NCBI RefSeq assembly: GCF_002575655.3
Contig: NC_053039.3
Coordinates: forward strand, 374,829,633-374,893,632
Direction: 5' to 3'
Origin: Aegilops tauschii subsp. strangulata
Lineage: Eukaryota > Streptophyta > Magnoliopsida > Poales > Poaceae
DNA length: 64,000 nt
Below, one piece after another: positions 34,362 to 44,470 of this stretch. The notes beneath the pieces are model-generated. The model was not told the DNA's origin, did no database searches, and saw only the letters and a list, made by a program, of their open reading frames with translations. The translations under genes were made by a program, and so were the position numbers. Every line of letters starts with the position of its first letter. The stretch's first letter is position 1.

Positions 34362-35396
34362 ATAGATATATTGGATGAACATAGATATAGCAATGAACCA
34401 ATCATAGAGCGGTAAACCTTTTGGTCAACCAGTTTGCCATCCTTAGTCAAGTCAAGATGTCCACTAGTAGGCATGGGTGTTTTCATTCCTTTGCTTTCTT
34501 GCATGTTGAGCTTGTTGAAAAGATCATTGGTACACTTTGTTTGAGAAACAAAGGTACCTTCCTTAGTTTGCTTGATTTGCAAACTAAGAAAGAATTTGAG
34601 TTCACTCATCATAGACATCTCAAACTTCTCCGAATTAGCCTTCCAAACTTTTCACTAAAATGGGGGTTAGTAGAACCAAATATGATATCATCCACATAAA
34701 TTTGGCACACCAATAATTCACCATTAACCCTTTTAGTAAAAATTGTAGAAACAATCTTCCCCCATTTCAAAGCCTTTTTCAATAAGGAACTTGGTCAAGC
34801 ATTTATACCATGCTCTAGGAGCTTGTTTAAGACCATAAAGAGCTTTGTGAAGTTTGTAGACATGATTAGGTTTCTTAGGATTGACAAAGCCGGGAGGTTG
34901 TTTAACATAAACTTCCTCCTCAATTTCTCCGTTTAGAAAATCACTTTTAATGTACATTTGGTATAAAGTGATATCATGGTGATTGGCATAAGAAAGTAAG
35001 ATGCGTATGGACTCAAGTCTAGCAACGGGGGCATATGTCTCACCGTAGTCCATACCTTTGACTTGAGTGTAGCCTTGGGCAACGAAACGGGCCTTGTTGC
35101 GTACAACGTGTCCATCCTCATCTTGCTTATTCCGAAACACCCATTTGGTTCCAATGAGATTGTGGTTATCGTTTGACTTTTCAACCAATGTCCACACTTG
35201 ATTCCTCTCTAAGTTGTGTAGCTCTTCATGCATAGCGTTCACCCAATCCGGATCCTCAAGAGCTTCTTCAACCTTCATAGGTTCAATACTAGAAATGAAT
35301 GAGTAGTGTTCACAAAAGTTAGCTAAACGAGTTTTAGAGCGAGTAATTCTCCCAGTTTTAATGTCATCAAATATTTGTTCGACGGGATGGTCTCTT
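34362..35396 (-). pseudogene. Reverse transcriptase of the large minus-strand Copia element
   Basis: Read on the minus strand: VEQIFDDIKTGRITRSKTR (35396-35323 region), then PMKVEEALEDPDWVNAMHEE, GTKWVFRNKQDEDG, ARFVAQGYTQVKGMDYGET, VYKLHKALYGLKQAPRAWY and, after a frameshift near 34733, IGSLLYLC, where it is cut by the Angela-type fragment. The YVDD region (34680-34740) is spread over frames. A different Copia lineage from the nested elements. Confidence 0.85.
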
Positions 35397-35905
35397 GTGA
35401 GTCTAATGAGCGCTCGGCTGCTCGACTCGTTTGAGCTCGGCTCGTTTTCTTAATGAACCGAGCCGAGCAGCAATTTTTGCTTGTTAACACTAACGAGTTA
35501 AACGATCGAGATTGCGAGTTTTGTGAGCTACTCGTTAAGCTCGGTAGTAGCGTGATTTTTTTCATTATAGAGAATTTTTCGGTGACTTCGATCACTCCTA
35601 AGTCTATGGACGGGCTATTTGCCACATTCACATCTTTCTCATCTTCTCATATTCTCGATTTATTGAATCCTACTGGCTGGACCTATGTATGTTTGTAATT
35701 ATATGCATGTGAGTATCTTGTTTACTAATGCATTTTCCTAACGAGCTGCTCGCGAGCGCTCACGAACATGTAACGAACCGAGCCAATCTTTATATTTAGC
35801 TCGTTATGCTTAACGAGATTAACAATCTGAGCCTTAACGATCATGAGCCTTAACGAGCCAAGTCTTAACGAGCCGAGTAGCTCGTTAGTCCAGCCCTACT
35901 TGCTC
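35397..35905. mobile_element. hAT-like non-autonomous element (candidate) inside Copia pol
   Basis: The right end reads, on the minus strand, TAGGGCTGGACTAACGAGC, which resembles hAT termini. The left end has the matching inner part CTAATGAGCGCTCGGC but its outer bases have decayed. The interior is full of GAGCCGAGC and GCTCGTTAAG in both orientations and has no transposase. An 8-base duplication cannot be shown clearly (TGAGTCTA against TTGCTCTA). The flanking Copia reading frame resumes on both sides, which supports an insertion. Confidence 0.4.
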
Positions 35906-36038
35906 TAACTCGTGAGAGCTTTTGTTTGGGTTGGCGTTGAACATCCTCTTCATTGTCTTCTTCTTCTTCTTGTCCTCCTTCATTGTTGTTGGCATGTCGT
36001 TCTCTTGTGGAGGTGGAGAGGGAGGTCGATGTGGTTCG
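35906..36038 (-). pseudogene. Integrase-reverse transcriptase linker of the large Copia element
   Basis: Minus-strand text with an acidic run EGGQEEEEDNEEDVQRQPKQ followed by KLSRVRAS, the link before the VEQIFDDI region across the hAT-like insert. It is cut at 36038/36039 by the tandem Angela-type element. Confidence 0.7.
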
Positions 36039-36216
36039 GACCAGGCATATCAAGCGTCGCTTCAACTCCATTCGTGAAAGTGTTCAAAATGGAGACATAG
36101 ATATTTGTAAAGTACATACGGACCTGAATGTAGCAGATCCGTTGACTAAACCTCTCCCTAGAGCAAAACGTGATCAACACCAGGACGCAATGGGTGTTCG
36201 ATTCATCACAATGTGA
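36039..36216 (+). pseudogene. Orphan RNase H C-terminus
   Basis: Encodes the last about 58 residues of pol: RHIKRRFNSIRESVQNGDI through LTKPLPRAKRDQH to the stop TGA at 36214-36216. It is a copy of 42368-42545 and has no start. Confidence 0.9.
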
Positions 36217-36248
36217 CTAGATTATTGACTCTAGTGCAAGTGGGAGAC

Positions 36249-37953
36249 TGTTGGAAATATGCCCTAGAGGCAATAATAAATGGTTATTATTATATTTCTT
36301 TGTTCATGGTAATTGTCTATTGTTCATGCTATAATTGTGTTATCCGGAAATCGTAATGCATGTGTGAATACATAGACCACAACGTGTCCCTAGTAAGCCT
36401 CTAGTTGACTAGCTCGTTGGTCAACAGATAGTCATGGTTTCCTGACTATGGACATTGGATGTCATTGATAACGGGATCACATCATTAGGAGAATGATGTG
36501 ATGGACAAGACCCAATCCTAAGCATAGCTCAAAGATCGTGTAGTTCGTTTGCTAGAGCTTTTCCAATGTCAAGTATCTTCTCCTTAGACCATGAGATCGT
36601 GCAACTCCCGGATACCGTAGGAGTACTTTGGGTGTGCCAAACGTCACAACGTAACTGGGTGACTATAAAGGTACACTACGGGTATCTCCGAAAGTGTCTG
36701 TTGGGTTGGCACGGATCGAGACTGGGATTTGTCACTCCGTATGACGGAGAGGTATCTCTGGGCCCACTCGGTAATGCATCATCATAATGAGCTCAATGTG
36801 ACTAAGGAGTTAGTCACGGGATCATGCATTGCGGTACGAGTAAAGAGACTTGCCGGTAACAAGATTGAACAAGGTATTGGGATACCGACGATCGAATCTC
36901 GGGCAAGTAACATACCGATTGACAAAGGGAATTGTATACGGGATTGATTGAATCCTCGACATCGTGGTTCATCCGATGAGATCATCGTGGAACATGTGGG
37001 AGCCAACATGGGTATCCAGATCCCACTGTTGGTTATTGACCGGAGAGGCGTCTCGGTCATGTCTGCATGTCTCCCGAACCCGTAGGGTCTACACACTTAA
37101 GGTTCGGTGACGCTAGGGTTGTAGAGATATGAGTATGCGGAAACCCGAAAGTTGTTCGGAGTCCCGGATGAGATCCCGGACGTCACGAGGAGTTCCGAAA
37201 TAGTCCGGAGGTGAAGAATTATATATAGGAAGTCCAGTTTCGGCCACCGGGAAAGTTTCGGGGGTTATCGGTATTGTACTGGGACCACCGGAAGGGTCCC
37301 GGGGGTCCATCGGGTGGGGCCACCTATCCCGGAGGGCCCATGGGCTGAAGTGGGTGGGAACCAGCCCTTAGTGGGCTGGGGCGCCCCCCATGGGCCTCCC
37401 CCCTGCGCCTAGGGTTGGAAACCCTAGGGTGGGGGGGCGCCCCACTTGACTTGGGGGGGAAGTTTCCCCCCCTTGGCCGCCGCCCCCCCCCCCATAGATG
37501 GGTTCTTGGCCGGCGCCCCCCCCCCTCCCAGGGGGCCTATATAAAGGGGGGAGGGAGGGCAGCAACACTACAGCCTCTGGCGCCTCCCTCCTCCCCTGCA
37601 ACACCTCTCCCTCTCGTAGAAGCTTGGCAAAGCCCTGCCGAGATCCCGCTATATCCACCACCACGCCGTCGTGCTGCTGGATCTCCATCAACCTCTCCTT
37701 CCCCCTTGCTGGATCAAGAAGAGGAGACGTCGCTGCTCCGTACGTGTGTTGAACGCGGAGGTGTCGTCCGTTCGGTCATCGGTGATTTGGATCACGGCGA
37801 GTACGACTCCATCAACCCCGTTCATTGGAACGCTTCCGCTCGCGATCTACAAGGGTATGTATATGCGCTCCCTTCCCCTCGTTGCTAGTATACTCCATAG
37901 ATGGATCTTGGTGATGCGTAGGAAATTTTAAAATTCTGCTACGATCCCCAACA
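36249..37953 (+). repeat. Angela-type LTR (TGTTGG subfamily), 5' copy
   Basis: It starts TGTTGGAAATATGCCC and ends CTACGATCCCCAACA, 1705 bases. It includes the TATA box at 37538 after a run of C bases. Confidence 0.92.
37538..37545 (+). promoter_or_regulatory. LTR promoter TATA box
   Basis: TATATAAA within GGCCTATATAAAGGGG, about 410 bases before the LTR end; the same string is at 43877 in the second LTR. It is the expected start of the element's RNA. Confidence 0.7.
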
Positions 37954-37954
37954 G

Positions 37955-37971
37955 TGGCATCATGAGCCAGG
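37955..37971 (+). other. Primer-binding site
   Basis: TGGCATCATGAGCCAGG, one base after the LTR end, matches the TGGTATCAGAGCCAGG initiator tRNA-Met type with small changes. Confidence 0.8.
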
Positions 37972-39264
37972 CCTATGCGTAGTTACTATGCACGAGTAGA
38001 ACACAAAGCAGTTGTGGGCGTAGATGTTGCCAATTCTTCTTGCCGCTACTAGTCTTATCTTGTTTCGGCGGTATTGTGGGATGAAGCGGCCCGGACCGAC
38101 CTTACACGTACGCTTATGTGAGACAGGTTCCACCGACTGACATGCACTAGTTGCATAAGGTGGCTAGCGGGTGTCTGTCTCTCCCACTTTAGTCGGAACG
38201 GATTCGATGAAAAGGGTCCTTATGAAGGGTAATTAGAAATTGGCATATCACGTTGTGGTTTTACGTAGGTAAGAAACGTTCTTGCTAGAAACCTATACAA
38301 GCCACGTAAAAACTTGCAACAACAATTAGAGGACGTCTAACTTGTTTTTGCAGCATGTGCTATGTGATGTGATATGGCCAGAAGATGTGATGAATGATAT
38401 ATGTGATGTATGAGATTGATCATATTCTTGTAATAGGAATCACGACTTGCATGTCGATGAGCATGACAACCGACAGGAGCCATAGGAGTTGTCTTTATTA
38501 TTTTGTATGACCTGCGTGTCATTGAATAACGCCATGTAAATTACTTTACTTTATTGCTAAACGCGTTAGCCATAGAAGTAGAAGTAATCGTTGGCGTGAC
38601 AACTTCATGAAGACACAATGATGGAGATCATGATGATGGAGATCATGGTGTCATGTCGGTGACAAAGATGATCATGGTGCCCCGAAGATGGAGATCAAAG
38701 GAGCAAAATGATATTGGCCATATCATGTCACTATTTGATTGCATGTGATGTTTATCATGTTTTGCATCTTATTTGCTTAGAACGACGGTAGTAAGTAAGA
38801 TGATCCCTTATGATAATTTCAAGAAAGTGTTCCCCCTAACTGTGCACTGTTGCGAAGGTTCGTTGTTTCGAAGCACCACGTGATGATCGGGTGTGATAGT
38901 TCAAACGTTCGCATACAACGGGTGTTGACGAGCCTAGCATGTACAGACATGGCCTCGGGACACACGCAATACACTTAGGTTGACTTGACGAGCCTAGCAT
39001 GTACAGACATGGCCTCGGAAGACGGAGGACCGAAAGGTCGAGCATGAGTCGTATAGAAGATACGATCAACATGGATATGTTCACCGATCTTGACTAGTCC
39101 ATCTCACGTGATGATCGGACACGGCCTAGTTAACTCGGATCATGTTTCACTTAGATGACTAGAGGGATGTCTATCTGAGTGGGAGTTCATTGAGTAATTT
39201 GATTAGATGAACTTAATTATCATGAACTTAGTCTAAAATCTTTACAATATGTCTTGTAGATCAA
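37972..39264 (+). other. Untranslated leader of the tandem element
   Basis: About 1.3 kb between the primer site and gag with no long frame. It contains a 47-base direct repeat: GACGAGCCTAGCATGTACAG followed by ACATGGCCTCGG at 38928-38959 and again at 38984-39018. A likely packaging region by analogy with other retroelements. Confidence 0.6.
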
Positions 39265-40158
39265 ATGGCCCACGTTGTCCTCAACTTCAACGCGTTCCTA
39301 GAGAAAACCAAGCTGAAAGATGATGGCAGCAACTATACGGACTGGGTCCGGAACCTGAGGATCATCCTCATAGCTGCCAAGAAAGATTATGTCCTAGAAG
39401 CACCGCTAGGTGAAGCACCAATCCCAGAGAACCAAGACGTTATGAACGCTTGGCAATCACGTGTTGATGATTACTCCCTCGTTCAGTGCGGCATGCTTTA
39501 CAGCTTAGAACCGGGTCTCCAAAAGCGTTTTGAGAAACATGGAGCATATGAGATGTTCGAAGAGCTGAAAATGGTTTTCCAAGCTCATGCCCGGGTCGAG
39601 AGATATGAAGTCTCCGACAAGTTCTTCAGCTGTAAAATGGAGGAAAATAGTTCTGTTAGTGAGCACATACTCAGAATGTCTGGGTTACACAACCGCTTGT
39701 CTCAGCTGGGAGTTAATCTCCCGGATGACGCGGTCATTGATAGAATCCTTCAGTCGCTTCCACCAAGCTACAAGAGCTTTGTGATGAACTTCAATATGCA
39801 GGGGATGGAAAAGACCATTCCCGAGGTATATTCAATGCTGAAATCAGCGGAGGTAGAGATCAGAAAGGACCATCAAGTGTTGATGGTGAATAAAACCACT
39901 AAGTTCAAGAAGGGAAAGGGTAAGAAAAACTTCAAGAAGGACGGCAAGGGAGTTGCCGCGCCCGGAAAGCCAGTTACTGGGAAGAAGCCAAGGAATGGAC
40001 CCAAGCCTGAGACTGAGTGCTTTTATTGCAAGGGAAGTGGTCACTGGAAGCGGAACTGCCCCAAATACTTAGCGGACAAGAAGGCCGGCAACACCAAAGG
40101 TATATGTGATATACATGTAATTGATGTGTACCTTACCAGTACTCGTAGTAGCTCCTGA
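39265..40158 (+). CDS. Copia gag (intact open frame)
   Basis: 297 residues from ATG 39265 to TGA 40156-40158. The N-terminal part matches the Copia gag/UBN2 type (WVRNLRIILIAAKKDYVLEA near residues 36-55, LQSLPPSYKSFVMNFNM near 170). It is followed by a Lys-rich stretch (215-250) and one CCHC zinc knuckle at 252-265. In relatives the frame continues straight into protease; here it ends 30 residues after the knuckle because about 0.7 kb has been deleted. The product could still form particles. The ATG is the first in the frame and is conserved in the gag genes at 44471 and 51582. Confidence 0.85.
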   Translation: MAHVVLNFNAFLEKTKLKDDGSNYTDWVRNLRIILIAAKKDYVLEAPLGEAPIPENQDVMNAWQSRVDDYSLVQCGMLYSLEPGLQKRFEKHGAYEMFEELKMVFQAHARVERYEVSDKFFSCKMEENSSVSEHILRMSGLHNRLSQLGVNLPDDAVIDRILQSLPPSYKSFVMNFNMQGMEKTIPEVYSMLKSAEVEIRKDHQVLMVNKTTKFKKGKGKKNFKKDGKGVAAPGKPVTGKKPRNGPKPETECFYCKGSGHWKRNCPKYLADKKAGNTKGICDIHVIDVYLTSTRSSS

Positions 40159-42545
40159 TGAAACACAAGTCTGAAACCTTTGAAAAGTTCAAGGAATTTC
40201 AGAGTGAGGTTGAGAATCAACGTGACAGGAAAATAAAATTCTTACGATCAGATCGTGGTGGAGAATATTTAAGTCACGAATTTGGTGCGCACTTAAGGAA
40301 ATGTGGAATCGTTTCACAACTCACGCCGCCTGGAACACCTCAGCGAAACGGTGTGTCCGAACGTCGTAATCGCACTCTATTGGATATGGTGCGATCTATG
40401 ATGTCTCTTACCGATTTACCGCTCTCATTTTGGGGCTATGCTTTAGAGACTGCCGCATTCACTTTAAATAGGGCTCCGTCGAAATCCGTTGAGACGACAC
40501 CGTATGAATTATGGTTTGGGAAGAAACCTAAGCTGTCGTTTCTAAAAGTTTGGGGATGCGATGCTTATGTCAAGAAACTTCAACCTGAAAAGCTCGAACC
40601 CAAGTCGGAGAAATGCGTCTTCATAGGATACCCTAAGGAAACCATTGGGTATACCTTCTACCTCAGATCCGAAGGCAAGATCTTTGTTGCTAAGAACGGG
40701 TCCTTTCTGGAGAAAGAGTTTCTCTCGAAAGAATTGAGTGGGAGGAAAGTGGAACTTGATGAGGTGATAGTCACCCCTTCCGAACCGGAAAGTAGCGCAG
40801 CGCGGGAAGATGTTCCTGTGGTGCCTACACCGACTGGGGAGGAAGTTAATGATGATGATCATGAAGCTTCGGATCAAGTTACTGCTGAACTTCGTAGGTC
40901 CACAAGGACACGTTCCGCACCAGAGTGGTACGGCAACCCTGTCCTGGAAATCATGTTGTTAGACAACGGTGAACCTTCGAACTATGAAGAAGCGATGGCG
41001 GGCCCGGATTCCGACAAATGGCTAGAAGCCATGAAATCTGAGATAGGATCCATGTATGAAAACGAAGTATGGACTTTGACTGACTTGCCCGATGATCGGC
41101 GAGCCATAGAAAACAAATGGATCTTTAAGAAGAAGACAGACGCGGATGGTAATGTGACCATCTATAAGGCTCGACTTGTCGCTAAGGGTTATTGACAAGT
41201 TCAAGGGGTTGACTACGATGAGACTTTCTCACCCGTAGCGAAGCTGAAGTCCGTCCGAATCATGTTAGCAATTGCCGCATACTATGATTATGAGATATGG
41301 CAGATGGACGTCAAAACGGCATTCCTTAATGGCTTCCTTAAGGAAGAATTGTATATGATGCAGCCGGAAGGTTTTGTCGATCCTAAGAATGCTAACAAAG
41401 TATGCAAGCTCCAGCGCTCAATCTATGGGCTGGTGCAAGCATCTCGGAGTTGGAACATTCGCTTTGATGAGATGATCAAAGCGTTTGGGTTTACACAGAC
41501 TTATGGAGAAGCTTGTGTTTACAAGAAAGTGAGTGGGAGCTCTGTAGCATTTCTCTTATTGTATGTGGATGACATACTATTGATGGGAAATGATATAGAA
41601 TTCTTGGAAAGTATAAAGGCCTATTTGAATAAGTGTTTTTCAATGAAGGACCTTGGAGAAGCTGCTTATATATTAGGCATCAAGATCTATAGAGATAGAT
41701 CAAGACGCCTCATTGGTCTTTCACAGAGTACGTACCTTGACAAGATATTGAAGAAGTTCAATATGGATCAGTCCAAGAAGGGGTTCTTGCCTGTATTGCA
41801 AGGTGTGCAATTGAGCACGGCTCAATGCCCGACCACGGCAGAAGATAGAGAAAAGATGAGTGTCATCCCCTATGCCTCGGCCATAGGGTCCATTATGTAT
41901 GCCATGCTGTGTACCAGACCTGATGTAAACCTTGCCGTAAGTTTGGTAGGAAGGTACCAAAGTAATCCCGGCATGGAACACTGGACAGCGGTCAAGAATA
42001 TCCCGAAGTACCTGAAGAGGACTAAGGATATGTTTCTCGTTTATGGAGGTGACGAAGAGCTCGTCGTAAAGGGTTATGTCGACGCTAGCTTCGACACAGA
42101 TCTGGATGACTCGAAGTCACAAACCGGATACGTGTATATTTTGAATGGAGGAGCAGTAAGCTGGTGCAGTTGCAAGCAAAGCGTCGTGGCGGGATCTACA
42201 TGTGAAGCGGAGTACATGGCAGCCTCGGAGGCAGCACATGAAGCAGTCTGGATGAAGGAGTTCATTACGGACCTAGGGGTGATTCCCAATGCGTCGCGCC
42301 CGATGACTCTCTTCTGTGACAACACTGGAGCTATTGCCCTTGCGAAGGAGCCCAGGTTTCACAAGAAGACCAGGCATATCAAGCGTCGCTTCAACTCCAT
42401 TCGTGAAAGTGTTCAAAATGGAGACATAGATATTTGTAAAGTACATACGGACCTGAATGTAGCAGATCCGTTGACTAAACCTCTCCCTAGAGCAAAACGT
42501 GATCAACACCAGGACGCAATGGGTGTTCGATTCATCACAATGTGA
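40158..42545 (+). pseudogene. Copia pol lacking protease and integrase N-terminus, with one nonsense codon
   Basis: Opens at an ATG that overlaps the gag stop by one base (TGATG at 40156-40160). Domains in order: integrase catalytic remainder (RSDRGGEY near 40247, TPPGTPQRNGVSE near 40325; the HHCC finger and first catalytic Asp are deleted), integrase tail, reverse transcriptase (FLNGFLKEELYMMQ near 41320, LLYVDDILLMGND near 41560) and RNase H (YVDASFDTD, CEAEYMAASEA, FCDNTGAIALA, 42075-42350). A single CGA-to-TGA change at 41193-41195 (AKGY-stop-QVQG) breaks the frame. Otherwise open to 42545. Confidence 0.88.
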
Positions 42546-42577
42546 CTAGATTATTGACTCTAGTGCAAGTGGGAGAC

Positions 42578-44269
42578 TGTTTGAAATATGCCCTAGAGGC
42601 AATAATAAATGGTTATTATTATATTTCTTTGTTCATGGTAATTGTCTATTGTTCATGCTATAATTGTGTTATCCGGAAATCGTAATGCATGTGTGAATAC
42701 ATAGACCACAACGTGTCCCTAGTAAGCCTCTAGTTGACTAGCTCGTTGGTCAACAGATAGTCATGGTTTCCTGACTATGGACATTGGATGTCATTGATAA
42801 CGGGATCACATCATTAGGAGAATGATGTGATGGACAAGACCCAATCCTAAGCATAGCTCAAAGATCGTGTAGTTCGTTTGCTAGAGCTTTTCCAATGTCA
42901 AGTATCTTCTCCTTAGACCATGAGATCGTGCAACTCCCGGATACCGTAGGAGTACTTTGGGTGTGCCAAACGTCACAATGTAACTGGGTGACTATAAAGG
43001 TACACTACGGGTATCTCCGAAAGTGTCTGTTGGGTTGGCACGGATCGAGACTGGGATTTGTCACTCCGTATGACGGAGAGGTATCTCTGGGCCCACTCGG
43101 TAATGCATCATCATAATGAGCTCAATGTGACTAAGGAGTTAGTCACGGGATCATGCATTGCGGTACGAGTAAAGAGACTTGCCGGTAACAAGATTGAACA
43201 AGGTATTGGGATACCGACGATCGAATCTCGGGCAAGTAACATACCGATTGACAAAGGGAATTGTATACGGGATTGATTGAATCCTCGACATCGTGGTTCA
43301 TCCGATGAGATCAACGTGGAACATGTGGGAGCCAACATGGGTATCCAGATCCCGCTGTTGGTTATTGACCGGAGAGGCGTCTCGGTCATGTCTGCATGTC
43401 TCCCGAACCCGTAGGGTCTACACACTTAAGGTTCGGTGACGCTAGGGTTGTAGAGATATGAGTATGCGGAAACCCGAAAGTTGTTCGGAGTCCCGGATGA
43501 GATCCCGGACGTCACGAGGAGTTCCGGGATAGTCCGGAGGTGAAGAATTATATATAGGAAGTCCAGTTTCGGCCACCGGGAAAGTTTCGGGGTTATCGGT
43601 ATTGTACCGGGACCACCGGAAGGGTCCCGGGGGTCCACCGGGTAGGGCCACCTATCCCGGAGGGCCCCATGGGCTGAAGTGGGAAGGGAACCAGCCCTTA
43701 GTGGGCTGGGGCGCCCCCCATGGGCCTCCCCCCTGCGCCTAGGGTTGGAAACCCTAGGGTGGGGGGTGGCGCCCCACTTGACTTCGGGGGAAGTTTCCCC
43801 CCCTTGGCCGCCGCCCCCCCCCCCCCCCCCCATAGATGGGTTCTTGGCCGGCGCCCCCCCCCCCTCCCAGGGGGCCTATATAAAGGGGGGGAGGGAGGGC
43901 AGCAACACTACAGCCTCTGGCGCCTCCCTCCTCCCCTGCAACACCTCTCCCTGCCGAGATCCCGCTATATCCACCACCACGCCGTCGTGCTGCTGGATCT
44001 CCATCAACCTCTCCTTCCCCCTTGCTGGATCAAGAAGAGGAGACGTCGCTGCTCCGTATGTGTGTTGAACGCGGAGGTGTCGTCCGTTCGGTCATCGGTG
44101 ATTTGGATCACGGCGAGTACGACTCCATCAACCCCGTTCATTGGAACGCTTCCGCTCATGATCTACAAGGGTATGTAGATGCACTCCCTTCCCCTCATTG
44201 CTAGTATACTCCATAGATGGATCTTGGTAATGCGTAGGAAATTTTAAAATTCTGCTACGATCCCCAACA
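42578..44269 (+). repeat. Angela-type LTR (TGTTGG subfamily), 3' copy
   Basis: It begins TGTTTGAAATATGCCC (one change from the 5' copy) after the tract CAAGTGGGAGAC and ends TCCCCAACA, 1692 bases. Contains an uninterrupted C run at about 43817-43832. Confidence 0.92.
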
Positions 44270-44470
44270 ATGAGATGTTCACCATTGAAAACTACTCCCT
44301 CTCACGTGATGACCGGACATGGTTTAGTTGATATGGATCGCGTGATCATTTAGATGACTAGAGGGATGTCTATCTAAGTGGGAGTTATTAAGTAATATGA
44401 TTAACTGAACTTTAATTTATCATGAACTTAGTACCTGATAGTTGTTGCATATCTATGTTGTTGTAGATCT

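Larger units (their letters stand above)
36039..44269 (+). mobile_element. Tandem Angela-type Copia element (orphan pol end, LTR, internal, LTR)
   Basis: Structure: pol 3' end 36039-36248, LTR 36249-37953, internal 37954-42577, LTR 42578-44269. The orphan piece is identical, as far as I can read, to 42368-42577, at a constant offset of 6329 bases that also fits the two LTR starts. The LTRs differ by few substitutions and short indels, including a 24-base deletion near 43951, so this is among the youngest elements here. The right end of the second LTR is exact, whereas the left side is a deletion junction. Confidence 0.88.

Noticed and set aside
34421..34699. Plus-strand frame of 92 codons
   Set aside because: Shadow of the minus-strand Copia reverse transcriptase fragment.
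37415..37931. Proline-rich open frames in the LTR (also 43679-44204 and 46439-46937)
   Set aside because: They recur in each LTR copy, depend on C-run length and run antisense or parallel to LTR promoter sequence. No coding evidence.
44270..44300. Second LTR of the tandem element as the true 5' LTR of the following element
   Set aside because: No primer-binding site follows it, the internal sequence starts in the middle of a leader, and the two LTR subfamilies differ (TGTTTG/TGTTGG against TGAAGG).
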